Shown piece by piece: positions 35,038-47,200 of a DNA stretch of 64,000 bases. The stretch's first letter is position 1, and each line of letters opens with the position of its first letter. The translations under genes were made by a program, and so were the position numbers. This stretch comes from Salvelinus alpinus. Taxonomy: Eukaryota; Chordata; Actinopteri; Salmoniformes; Salmonidae. The stretch is from assembly GCF_045679555.1 (NCBI RefSeq), contig NC_092091.1:72829839-72893838 (forward strand), in the 5' to 3' direction. The notes under the pieces were generated by a model that was not told the DNA's origin, did not search any database, and saw only the letters and a program-made list of their open reading frames with translations.

Positions 35038-38000
35038 TTATGTTACTGGAACTTTTCCACCTAACGTACTCATATCGGCCTTAGGGTCATTGTCATTTGA
35101 AGGCTGTGCTCCCTGTACTACCATCGCAGTATCATGACCGGGACGTGGCTTGTTCACCATTAGAGGGTGTTTTTCCAGCTGGTGTCTTTTGAGATGGTAC
35201 TGTCTTTCAAAGTCCTCATTGCACTCGGAGCATCTGAAGGGTCGGTCTCCCTTGTAAACAACGCACTTGTGCACATCGCGATCCCCTCGCTCCTTGAACG
35301 TCTTGTCACATCCTGAGCACCAGAAGTCTTCTCCAATGTGTTTGCTTTCATGGTTGTCACGCATTTTAGGATATACAAACATCATTCCACACATAGAGCA
35401 ACTGTAGGGTTTTTCTACTTTCTCCTCAACACTCTCGTGTTTTCCTTGATGTTTGGCTAAACAGGTGTGGCGCTTAAAATTCTCACCACAGATATCACAA
35501 CTAAAGGGCTTCTTTTTGTGTATTAACATGTGTCGGTTAATGTTGCCTTTATTCATAATAATCATACCACATATGTCACAGGTGAAACGCGTGGGTGCCT
35601 CAGAACTCTCAGACAACTGACTCTGTTGGTTCTCAATGTCCTTGGACTCAGGTTCTGGGTCAACAGTCTGCTCCACCATTACAGGGTGTTTTTCCAGCTG
35701 GTGTTGTTTGAGATGGTCCTGCCTTTGAAAGTCCTCGTTGCACTCTGAGCATCTGAAGGGCCGGTCTCCTTTGAAAACAATGCACTCGTGTGTGTCGCGC
35801 TCCTGACGCTCCTTGAATGTCTTGCCACAGTCTGAACAACAATAGTCTTCTCCAATATGTTTGCGCTCATGGTTGTTGCGCATTTTAGAATATACAAACG
35901 TCATGCCACACACAGTGCAACTGTAGGGTTTTTCTACTTTCTCCTCAACTCTCGCGTGTTTGCTCTGATGTCGGGTAAATTGGGCTTTGCGCTTAAAATT
36001 CTCACCACAGATATCACAACTAAAGGGCTTCTTTGTGTGTGTTAACATATGTCTGTTGATGTTGCCTTTATTCATAATAGTCATTCCACATATGTCACAG
36101 GTGAAACGCGTGGGTGCCTCAGAACTCTCAGACAACTGTCTCTGTTGGTCCTCAATGTCCTTGGACTCAGGTTCTGGTTCGACAGTCTGGTCCACCATTA
36201 GAGGGTGTTTTTCCAGCTGGTGTTTTTTGAGATGGTACTGCCTTTGAAAGTCCTCGTTGCATTCTGAGCAGCTGAAGGGCCGTTCTCCCTTGTAAACAAT
36301 ACACTCATGTGTGTCGCGATCCTGGCGCTCCTTGAACGTCTCGCCACAGTCTGAGCACCAATAGTTTTTTCCAGTGTGACCACGCTCATGCGTGTTGCGA
36401 GATGTGACCTGCATGAAAGTTTTTCCGCACACAGAGCAACTGTAGATGATCCCTGTGTAGTGATTGAAGCGCTTGTGTCTGGTCAATAATTTCTGACACT
36501 GGAATTTCTCGCCACAGATATCACAGTTGAAGGGCAACCCTGTGTGCTTTCGCATGTGACTTGTCATTCTGGCTTTCTTGTTCTCAGTCTTTCCACATAT
36601 TTCACAGCTGTACCTTTTATCATATTTCTTCTTCGTGGGTGCCGGAGCATCCTCAGCTGACACCAGCAACGGACTCTGTTCCGTCTTGAAGTCGTCGAGT
36701 CCAAGTTCTCTGGATCCCCCAGATGATTGACTTCTCTCTTGCTCGTCACTTTCTCCTGTGATATTCTGATCGGCCCAGTGTGCCACTGGAATCCACTTGT
36801 CGTACGCTGGAGAGGAAGTCACCAACAACACACAGTAACTATAATTGTTACAAGTTAGTGTAGTTGAGCTAGTCTGTGCTTTTGTATTGAACACAGATTA
36901 GAGTAAAAGATGAAACTGACCTTGAGACTCCATGTCGTCATCATCCATTTCCTCCTGTTTGATGACCGGTGGTGCAGGCCATGTCTCCACCCCCTTCCAA
37001 AAGACAGCCTTTAATTAAACTAGTAGATCATAAATACAATGGTTATACTAACATCTTTGTCGTTTTATTTATTTTTAAATAAATCAATAGAAAACACTAC
37101 AGGGGGAATGACACCAAAATAATGGAATATGTTGAACACATCATGGAATGCACTGAGTGTACAAGACAATAAGAACACCTTCCTAATATTGAGTTGTACC
37201 CCCTTTTGCCCTCAGAACAGCCTTGATTTGTCGGGTAATGGACTCTAGATTGTGTCGAAAGCGTTCCAAGGGGATGCTGGCCCATGTTGACTTCAATGCT
37301 TCCAATGTGTCAAGTTGGCTGGATGTCCTTTGGGTGGTAGACCATTCTTGATACACACGGGAAACTGAAAAACCCAGCAGTGTTGCAGTTCTTGACACAT
37401 ACCGGTGCGCCCAGCACCTACTACCATACCCCGTTCAAAAGCACTTAAATCTTTTGTCTTGCCCATTCTCCCTCTGAATTGCACAAATACACAATCCATG
37501 TCTCAAGGCTTAAAAATCCTTCTTTAATCTGCATCCTCCCCTATAGCTATATCTCATGCCAAATCCAGTCCGTGGCACATTGGGTTGTCAAGTCATTCTG
37601 GCACGCTTCCATACAGCCTGCGATGCGCTGCACTACAAGTCACAGCAAGCACTGCCAACGTGCTGCACACCAAACGGCAGTGCTTTGCTACACACACAGC
37701 TCTCATCCCAGACCCACAAACCAGCCAGCGCCTTGTCATATCATCACTAATGGCACTGATTGAATCATCTACCAGACCTTACATTTAAAACGTCTTGTAA
37801 GCTAAATGTTCATGCCAAGTTTGGGTTCCAATGGGTCATCGCTGCAGCCTACAGAAAATGTCAAAGGATTCGCATAGTTATAAATTACTAAAGGAAAATA
37901 GTTCATACAAGCAAGTATAAATGAGTCAACAGTTGAGTCATCTGCTTATTAAATTACAGCATGATGGGTTTACATCGGTGAATTGGGCTCCCGAGTGGCA

Positions 38001-41000
38001 CAGCGGTCTAAGGCACTGCATCTCAGTGCAATAGGCGTCACTATAGTCCCTGGTTCAAATCCAGGCTATATCACATCCGTCCGTGATTGGGAGTCCCATT
38101 GGGCGGCACACAATTGGCCCAGCGTCGTCCGGGTTTGGCTGGGATAGGCCATCATTGTAAATAAGAATTGGTTCTTAACTGACTTTCCCAGTTAATTTAA
38201 AGTAATATATATATATATATATATCAACGTCAATTGCGCGGCTTCGTGTGTCCCGTTTATCACGCAGAGGGGAAAGTGTATTATTGCTCTCTTTTATTTT
38301 AATGTGAAAAATGCTATAAACAGCATCCTACGTACACTGTATAAAAATATAAATGCAACATTTTCAAAGATTTTACCAAGTTACATTTCATAAGTTAATC
38401 AGTCAATTGAAATAAAAAATTAAATAGGGCCTAATGATTATTATTTATTTTTTCTAATCTATGGATTTAACATGACTGGGAATACAGACATGCATCTGTT
38501 GGTCACAGATAGCTTAAAATCAAATAAAAAAGTAGGGACGTGGATCAGAAAACCAGTCAGTATCTGGTGTGACCACCATTTACCTCATGCAGCGTGACGT
38601 CTCCTTCGGATAGATTTGATCAGGCTGTTGATTGTGGCCTGTGGAATGTGGCGGTGCGAAGTTTCTGGATGTGTGTGGGAACTGGAACATTGTCTTACAC
38701 GTCGATCCAGAGCATCCCAAACATGCTCAATGAGTGCCATGAATGGCGAGTATGCACACCATGGAAGAATTGGGACATTTTCAGCTTCTTGGAATTGTGT
38801 ACAGATAGTTGCAACATGGGGCTGTACATTATCATGCTGAAACATGAGATGATGGCGGTGGATTAATGGCATGACAATGGGCCTCAGGATCTCGTCACGG
38901 TACCTCTGCATTCAAATTGCCATCGATAAAATGCAATTGTGCATGTTGTCCATAGTTTAGGTCTGCCCATACCATAACCCTCACCGCCACCATAGGCCAC
39001 TCTGTTATCAACATCAGCAAACCACTCGCCCAAATGATGCCATACACACCATCTGCCCGGAACAGTTGAAACCGGGATTCATCCATGAAGAAGCACATTT
39101 CTCCAGTGTGCCAGTGGCCATCGAAGGTGAGCATTTGTCCACTGCAAGTGGGTTAGGACACCGAACTGCAGTCAGGTCAAGACCCTGGTGAGGACAACAA
39201 GCTGTCCGGGTGGCTGGTCTCAGACGATCCCGCAGGTGTAGAAGCCGGATATGGAGGTCCTGGTCTGGCATGGTTACGTGATCTGCGGTTTTGAGGCCGG
39301 TAGGACGTAGTGCCAAATTCTAACACGACATTGGAGGCGGCTTATGGTAGAGAAAATAACATAAAATTCTCTGGCAATAGCTCTGGTGGACATTACTGCA
39401 GTCAGCATGCACATTGCACACTTGCTCAAAACTTGAGACATCTGTGGCATTGTGTTGTGACAAAATTGCACATTTGAGTGTCCTTTCGTCCCCAGCAAAA
39501 GGTGAACCTGTAATGATCATGCTGTTTAATCAGCTTCTTGATATGCAACACCTGTCAGGTGGATGGATTATCTTGGCAAAGAAGAAATGCTCACTAACAG
39601 GGATGTAAACAGATTTGTGCACAACATTTGAGAGAAATAAGCTTTTTGTGTTACGTTCATCATTTTTGTTCATTGTACAAAAGTGGCGATTATAAAGGGA
39701 CATATTTTTTCAAATAAAACAATGGCCAGTTTGGGTCGCTTTTGTATGACATTTTTCTTTTAAGAACAAACATAATAGGTCATGTCTGGCCCCGCAAATT
39801 CATTTTTTTCAATATGGGCCTTGCGCCGATTGCGTTTGACACTCCTGATCTACACTGATTGAAGTCAATTTAACAAGTTACATAAATAAGGGATCATAGC
39901 TTTCACCTGGATTCACACGTCATGGAAAGAACAGGTGTTCTTAATGTTTTGTATACTGTGTGTATATTTTTCACAAATAAATATCTTCAGATATGTTAGG
40001 AATCCTTGTGAAACCAGCCCTAAAGGTTCTATCTGTAACCTAGATTGTAGAGGGTATCTAAGTGTCATTTAAAGCCTTACTATCTGCAGTTACAGGCCTT
40101 CTACACTGGACTTGTAACGTTTGCTGGGCGTGAGATGGTCACATGGTTTTCAATCAAACCTGGGCATAAGCCAGAGGCTCTTTGAGACATGTAACTGACC
40201 AAATAAAAGGAAACACTTGAGTAAATGAGGGATACAAAGTATATTGAAAGCAAGTGCTTACACACAGGTGTGGTTCGTAAGTTAATAAGTACTTAACATC
40301 CTGGGCCTAAAATGAACACCCGTCAACTGCGGGTAAATTTTGGCATTGGTGGGCAAGATGTCTATTTCACTATCCACATTGGCGGGTGGTCAGGGCTCTA
40401 AAGTGCGAGCATGTCAAAGTATAATCACATTTATAGTAAAATAAATGCTGCAGTAGCTGTTTTCCTAGTATTTCTGCCGTTTTGTTTCATAGCTGGTGAA
40501 TGAATTGCACAAAGTCAAGTAACTACGAATACTACAGCCTATCCCACCTCACACTGCAACACGGCCTGTCTGGGGGGTGTGTGCACAATGAAAGTAAGGC
40601 ATACAAGTTGGTCTAATTTACTTTGAACTAAAGTCTACGTAAGTGAGACATTGTCCTTATGTTTCTTTGCTATTTTTTTTTTCCCCCCACAAGGTATATA
40701 TATATATTTTTTTTCTTCAATGTTTGCATTTCAACTGCTAGGGAAAAGACAAAGCTGCTACTAGTCAGACTCACTCACAGGCACAAACATGACTCAAGTA
40801 GCATTATCACGGTAACCTCCCGCCCTTAAAGGGCAAGGTGAAAACATTTGTCTCATCTATGATATTTTGGTTAAAAGATTCAGGTCATATGAAATTAAAT
40901 TAAAACAATACACCACTTTACTTCTTACTAGTAATACATTTGTTGTATAAACATTACAAAGCATGCTCGTCCATTTTCTTGTTTTTTGTTGGTGTAATTT

Positions 41001-42271
41001 TAAAGAGAATATTTTGTCTGGTAAAAAAATCTGAGTAGCTGGTAGATTTTTAAAATCTACCTTACAGTGGCTGGTGGACCAAAAAATTAATTGTAGGCCC
41101 TGTTAACATCCCATCATGTTTAGGGAATGTATAAATATGCCCAGTTGCCCATTAGTTAGGCTACCGTGGCTAGAAGAAATCTCAGGGACTTTGAAAGAGG
41201 GGTCTAAAAGGAGCATAGAGGGTTAAAGTATGTGTCTCTGTCACCAGATCTAGACCCAATTTAACACTTACGGGTGATTCTGGAGCGGCACCTGAGACAG
41301 CATTTTCCACCACTATCAACAAATACACCAAATTATGTAATTTCTCATGGATAAATGTTACATCCCTCCAGTAGAGTTCCAGACACTTGTAGAATCTATT
41401 CCAAGGCACATTGAAGGTGTTCTGGTGGCCCAACACCCTATTAAGACACTATTTTCGTATTTCTTTTATTTTGGCCGTTACCTGCCTCTACCTTTATAAA
41501 ATCAGCAAACTCAACTCACCATGTCTGTTGTCTGACTAAGAGGCTGTGCTGGCTCTTCTCCTTCTGGTACCAGTGATGGTGGACCTTCGTCTTCCACAGT
41601 AGGATCACCTTCTAGCCAAAGACCATTGGCCTCTTGTTCATTGAGGATTTGCTCGACAACTGGGAAGTTTCTCAAACCTGGCGGGGAAACAAACACAGAT
41701 AAAGCTTGAGATTCTGAAAATGTTGGTTATACGAGACTGAAACTTCAAAAACCATGTAGTGGAAATATGCAATCATCACTCATGATGGTAGATATTAATC
41801 GGATAAATAGATTTTATTTGTAAAGCACCTTCACTAAAGCTAAAGAAATTACATTAGGAGCACAGCAATAGGCCTACTGTAGCGCTGAAGGATCAGGCGA
41901 CGTCATGAATAATAGCGCTCTCGTACTTTCATAAATAGGCGACTGCTAGCTAACTAGGCGACATAGCTAGCTATTGTATATCTATCCCCACTTCCTATAG
42001 ACAATTTACATATAGGCATAACTATCGTTAGATATTTAATCTCACTGAGTTTTTGAATGCGCTCCATGCAGTTCGCTGGATTCTCCACCCCTGTCCCATT
42101 CTCCATCGCCTGCAATTTTGTCCTCGAACTTTGATTTTGTTCATGCACCATTTCCACTCGAAGAGCAGCATAGGTTTCTCCCATAAGTTGACAGATGTCT
42201 TGCAAGGCTGTTGCTGTCAAAGTTTCCATAATGGAGGCAACACGACAACGAAAGGCGAGTTCGAAAGACAT
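35038..42271 (-). CDS. C2H2 zinc-finger gene, unit F (15 fingers)
   Basis: Exons 42271-42046, 41677-41520, 36993-36921 and 36806-35038 join to 741 codons plus stop, the largest member here. Start [20 protein letters not shown]. Exon 2 has [20 protein letters not shown]; exon 3 PPVIKQEEMDDDMES. The last exon starts AYDKWIPVAHWADQN, has the [16 protein letters not shown] segment and 15 finger motifs. Fingers 6-10 and 11-15, with the preceding acidic spacer (EPESKDIE, then SESSEAPT), form two copies of a 519-base unit. H-x-C fingers occur three times. The C-terminal tail is longer than in units E and G. Introns hold several transposons. Its acceptor for exon 4 leads into CG rather than GT, changing the junction residue to Ala. 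Confidence 0.88.
37985..38203 (+). mobile_element. tRNA-derived SINE with tail
   Basis: GAGTGGCACAGCGGTCTAAG (A box), TGGTTCAAATCC (B box), the body 'gggcggcacacaattggccc', then the tail 'ttcttaactgactttcccag'. A short AT microsatellite follows at 38205-38224. Confidence 0.8.
38335..39675 (-). mobile_element. Tc1-like transposon, about 1.34 kb, inactive
   Basis: TA-flanked, with related ends ('cactgtataaaaatataaat' and, on the other strand, 'caatgaacaaaaatgatgaa'). The minus strand carries broken pieces of a transposase, including a catalytic-region remnant (FMDESRFQLFRADGVYG) and a C-terminal piece (QHDNVQPHVATICTQF). Related copies lie at 18823 and 42690. Confidence 0.8.
40188..41484 (+). 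mobile_element. Tc1-derived non-autonomous repeat interrupted by a hAT-like element
   Basis: The outer element begins CATGTAACTGACCAAATAAA and ends, on the other strand, CAGGTAACGGCCAAAATAAA. Its two parts (40188-40301 and 41104-41484) continue each other across the insertion. Confidence 0.75.
40302..41103. mobile_element. hAT-like element with target-site duplication
   Basis: Ends TGGGCCTAAAATGAAC and, on the other strand, CAGGGCCTACAATTAATT. TAACATCC is present directly on both sides (40294-40301 and 41104-41111), as expected of an 8-base hAT target duplication. No transposase frame found. Confidence 0.7.
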
Positions 42272-42350
42272 GGCTACAGGAGTTTACAGGAGTGAACTAG
42301 GAAATTAACTACTTGCGGAACAATTGCGTTGGTGTTAACCGTTTCATTCC

Positions 42351-42400
42351 GGACAGCTGACGAGGTGGCGCTGGGGACATACCGTAAGTACTCGTTTATG
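42351..42400 (-). promoter_or_regulatory. Shared upstream element of unit F
   Basis: GGACAGCTGACGAGGTGGCG followed by GGACATACCGTAAGTACTCG, about 110 bases before the start codon. Variant of the element in units D and E. Confidence 0.45.
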
Positions 42401-42689
42401 TGCGGTGGTCACTAGTTACCACAGCCACAAAGTCATAATCGGTTATATCGTAAAAAATTATGAAAACGAAATTAGCTTTTTGGTCTTTATTTAAAGGTTA
42501 GCAGTGTAATTAATATTAGGATTACAATACAATTTTAAGAACAAATTGTAGAAATAGGCGGGATGTATGACTTTGCTGCTGTGGTAACTAGTGACGACCT
42601 TCATCGGCCTCCATTTTCCCGCAATATTTGTGTTGTATACAAAATAAGAAAAACACTTAATTAAATCAGAAGAATCTCAATTCCATAAT

Positions 42690-43731
42690 TTATAATGAAA
42701 AATATAAACGTAGCATGTAATGTTTCATGAGCTGAAAAAAGATCCCAGAAATTGTCCAGCTTTTCCAAAGAGCTTATTCCTCTAAAATTGTGCACACATT
42801 TGTTTACATTCCTGTTTGTGAGCATTTCTCCTTTGTCAAGATAATCCATCTACTTGACAGGTGTGGTATATCAAAAAGTTGATTGAACAGCGTGATCATT
42901 ACACAGGTGCATCTTGTGCTGAGGACAATAAAAGGCCACTAAAATGTTCAGTTTTGTTACAACACAATGCCGCAGATGTCTCAAGTTTTGAGGGAGTGTG
43001 CAATTGGCAGGCTGACTGTAGGAATGTCCACCAGAGCTGTTGCCAGATAAATGAACATTAAATTCTCTACCATAAGCTGCCTTCCACGTTATTTTAGAGT
43101 ACTTGGCAGTACATCCAACAAGCCTCACAACCGCAGACCATGTGTAAGCACACCAGCCCAGGACCTCTACATCTAGTTTCTTCACCTGCGGGATTGTCTG
43201 TGACCAGTCACCCGGACAGATGATGAAACTGTGGGTTTGAACAACAAGAGTTTCTGCAAAAACTGTCAGAAACCGTCTCAGTGAAGCTCATCTGCATTCA
43301 TCCTGAGGCCCATTGTCATGCCATTAGTCCGCCGCCATCTCATGTTTCAGCATGATAATGCACAGTCCCATGCTGCAAGGATCTAAACATAATTCCATAC
43401 ATGTCACCATTGAGCATGTTTGGGATGCTCTGGATCGAAGTGTAAGACGGCATGTTCCAATTTCCAGCAAGTTCACACAGCCATTGAAGGGGAGTGGGAC
43501 AACATTCAACAGCTGGATCAACGCTATGCGAAGGAGATGTGTCTCGCTGCATGAGGCAAATGGTGGTCACACCAGATACTGACTTGTCTTCTGATCCACA
43601 CCCCTACCTTTGTTGTTGTTTTTACATATACTGAAATTTACTAAATGTATGCTTATCTGCATTTCCTGTCATGTGACATCCATAGATTAGGGCCTAATGA
43701 ATTTATTTCAATTGACTGATTTATTTTCATC
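42690..43731 (+). mobile_element. Tc1-like transposon, inactive
   Basis: Opposite orientation to the related copy at 38335. Shares the 'ttgattgaacagcgtgatca' and 'cctgaggcccattgtcatg' blocks. The transposase is broken into short frames. End positions are approximate. Confidence 0.7.
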
Positions 43732-44288
43732 TACAACAATTGCTGTCCATATTCAAGTACGTTTTATTGACAAACCATGATGAAACTTGTCAAAAAAGCA
43801 ATACACAACTGCTGTAGTGTATTTTACAAATAAAACATGTAAACACTTCACAATTCACATGTCTATGTAAGTGGTATAGTGCCATTTGGGGGTTTTTAGG
43901 TACGGGAGCCGACCCCCAAAAAGTGAATTACATAATTTTACAATTAAAGTTTGTACTGACAGATGTAACCTAATGAATATTATAATACAATATGCACAAA
44001 ATGCATCCTCTAACGGCAACATCTGCCCTATGTCCACACTCTCTCACTAAAATGTAATACCCTCAAACACCAAGTTAGGCATATATAATTTACAAATAGG
44101 CCACCAGTGTCATTGGTGAATGATAATTATTTGCGTTTTACCGGTGAAATGTCCAAACTGCATCTGCATGACAATCATTTGATCTCAATCAGCTTCATGG
44201 GGATATGCACTTAGATCTTCTTGAGTTACTGTTTCAGGAGCGAAATAGAGCAGATGGTGTTAAACTATTAAACTACTAATTTATATTC
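43732..44288. other. 3' flank of unit G
   Basis: AT-rich. Begins with a block ('attcaagtacgttttattga') also present in other spacers of the cluster. No exon found. Confidence 0.4.
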
Positions 44289-47200
44289 TCAAATTGAAAA
44301 AAGGGCAGGAGCGCCGCTCCCTTGCGCTCCGGCGGCACCACTCCCCTGGTCTTTGTTAAGCAGCCTTACTCTAATCTCCTTGACTCTTGAGGACTCCTTT
44401 GCCTTCCCCACGTCGATACCGTACACGGTGGTCTGGATGAATGTGTAGAAGTTACACAACGCTTCATGGTAGGACACACTGAAGACATAGTGTGCCTTAA
44501 AGAGCTCATCAAAAGCTGCCACTGATGTTTGGGCCTTGCATGGGATGGCCTTCTGGTCAACGACGATGTAAAACTTCTGAAGGCTGTTCTTCCTTTCACC
44601 GACACAGAGGAGGAAGGGCTGCTGCTCATATCTAACCGTCTCAAGGAAGGTCACCATACTTGTCCCCACCTGAGGAAAAGAGAACAAGACAACAGTAAAT
44701 AACGTGTTCCACAATCCCGAGGGCAGACCACATGACCACTAGGCAGGTAGAGTAGCGCAGTGGTTCCCAACTCCAGTCCTCCAGGGCCTTCAACAGTACA
44801 CATTTTATCGTAGCCCTGGACAAGCACACCTGAAACATGTCAACTAATCATCCAGCCGTTGAATCAAGTTAGTTTGTCAGGGGATGCAACATGTGCTGTT
44901 CAGGGTACTTGAGTTGGGAAACACTGGCCTAGTGGTTAGAGGTGAGCAAGTAAGCAGAGGGTTGCCAGTTCCATTCTAGATGCCATTGCCTTCCGTTGTG
45001 CCCATGAGCAAGGTACTTTACTTCCCACAACAGCAGCTCCCCAGGCACCCAGTCTGGCAGCCCCCTGCACCTCTCCAAAACCTGTATATGCATGTGCGTC
45101 TTTCGGCGGGGTTGGGTTAAAAGAGAAAGTCAAATTTCGGTTGGACCTTGTGTGCAATTGACCAATAAAGTGATCGTAATCTTAATCTAAGCAACCTAGC
45201 GATAAGGGTTTAGCTTAACTATATTTTCACTCATATGCACTCAGAGTTTCATAAAATGGATGGTTATCCTATTTACATGGGATGTAATTGAATTTGGCTA
45301 CACCTCTGGAGACCATTATGTGAAACTGTCATAGTGGCAGGGGAGGGGCTAACAGGAGCTGTGTATTGTTAACAAGTACTGTCCTAAGGAAAGGAGAAGT
45401 GCACAAAGATCACAGAACATACAAACCTTCATAAATCTAACCAGATGGTCAGCAGCTTGAGAGGTACGGATCTTTGCGGTCTTCGGGCCCTTTGAGGTCG
45501 GGGGTAGGAGATGCAGAAGCAACAAAATGGCTGCCAAGTCACTCTCCCATCCTAATTTTTCAGTGGAAAACAAGAAATGCTCAGTAAAAGCTCACATGCC
45601 AGTTTCACTCAGACATTGTATGGTCAAGTTAGAAAAGTAATTGGAAACACCAAAGAACACATATTTGAATTCTGCACTAGTACCATAATCATTGGATTCA
45701 TGCTGCGCAGATGAGAGGAGGTCTTCCACAGGTTCGCTGAAGGGAAGGGTTTTGCAATCTGCGATGACCCTGGCTTTGAAAAATGTTGGCCACTTCGTCA
45801 TAAATGTCCCAGACACCACCTCTCCGAAAAGTCTGGTGAAATCTTGGTTGATCTGAAGTACATTCAACAAAAAGTCAAAATTAATTATCTTTCCACTTTC
45901 TTTTAAAATCACCAAAACATGATGAATTCTATTCATACAGTCTTACCAAGCCTGTAGTGTCAAGGAATCTGGGGAAGACATCTAGGACAGTTGAGGACTT
46001 CTCCGGATCATGAACCACCTCCTGTCTGTATTGGAACGTCGCCATCATCTTCTCTCGAACCAGTGAATCATTAGTTGTTGTATGCTGAAGCACAGATATC
46101 GCCTCTCTGCATTCATCCCCCGACAGTTGCTCAACAGCTGAAGGGCAACTTCGCTGAGCCTTGGGACCATTTTGATAGGTGGGCTTGGTTCTCTTCTTGG
46201 TCTTACATGATGTGTTGCGCCCAACTGTCTTTATTCTCCAGGTCAGGTAACCAGACCCACTAGCTGCATCGTAATATTTTTCCTGTCAATCAATAAGAAA
46301 ACCGTTTTTTAAAAAGATGAACACCGTTTTAATGTCCTGGAACTTTTGGCCTGGTATCCTGAGAGAGAATTCAGTCCTACATTTATACTTACATAGCCAT
46401 GCTCTGAATCTGGATCATTCAAGTAGGGGAATAAAGTCACAATCCCCAGGGCGTAGTTGGTGCGGACACTTGATGGGGGTATCCTACTTCGAGGAAGAAA
46501 ACAAAAAATATTGAAATAAAATGTTTTAAATAAAATACTGTTTTATGTTTTAATGTGTATTGTATGCATCCACCCATCAGAACATAGGAAGTTCCCGCAG
46601 GAAATAAAAAGTTATTTGAAGTGACTTGCCTAGTTAAATAAAGGCTGAATAAAAAAATTGAATAAAAATTCTGGTAAAAGCTACCATCAGTGATTCATTT
46701 CTCAGCAAAACGTCAGTCAGCCCCGCTACATGGTTTGATCTAAAGCTGATGGATGGTGCTGGGGAAACCACCCCCCCAGTATGAACACACAGGTTCTCTA
46801 AGTTTGACTAAAATCATGCACTGTTAAACATAATACAGCTTTGGTCATCACACATTTCTAACACATTGAATTATTAACGTACCCATGACTTTCCATCATG
46901 TCGGCCACAATAATGTTCACCATCAGTCTTCGTGTGCTATCCGTAAGACCTTTGGTTTTCCCATACTCCTGGAATACCTTTTCTCCACCTGGCTTTGAGT
47001 GAAGGATGGCACTGATCATCTAGAAAAACACATCAAAACAATAGACGCCTTTGTGATCAGTCGAGCATCTTCAAGGTAGTGGTAATGGACAAGAAGACAA
47101 GGGTATGTAAATAGGCGGAACAGAAACAGCTACACGTGTTTTAAAGTAATATCACTGACGCGCTAGTAGTGGAGCTAACAGCAGCGTTTTACACAACTCA

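Larger units (their letters stand above)
37150..39966 (-). mobile_element. Tc1-derived repeat split by later insertions
   Basis: The left part (37150 to about 37525) starts 'cactgagtgtacaagacaat' and the matching other end lies at about 39850-39966 ('gaacaggtgttcttaatgtt' then 'ttgtatactgtgtgta'). The element is normally about half a kilobase; about 2.3 kb of other material separates the halves, including a SINE and another Tc1. On the minus strand it retains Tc1 DNA-binding-domain remnants (KTKDLSAFERGMVVGAGRTG). Confidence 0.7.

Noticed and set aside
37985-38070. tRNA genes suggested by A-box and B-box words (also at 17078, 60553 and 15508 on the minus strand)
   Set aside because: Each is followed by, or clearly derived from, the same SINE, and none folds into a plausible cloverleaf by eye.
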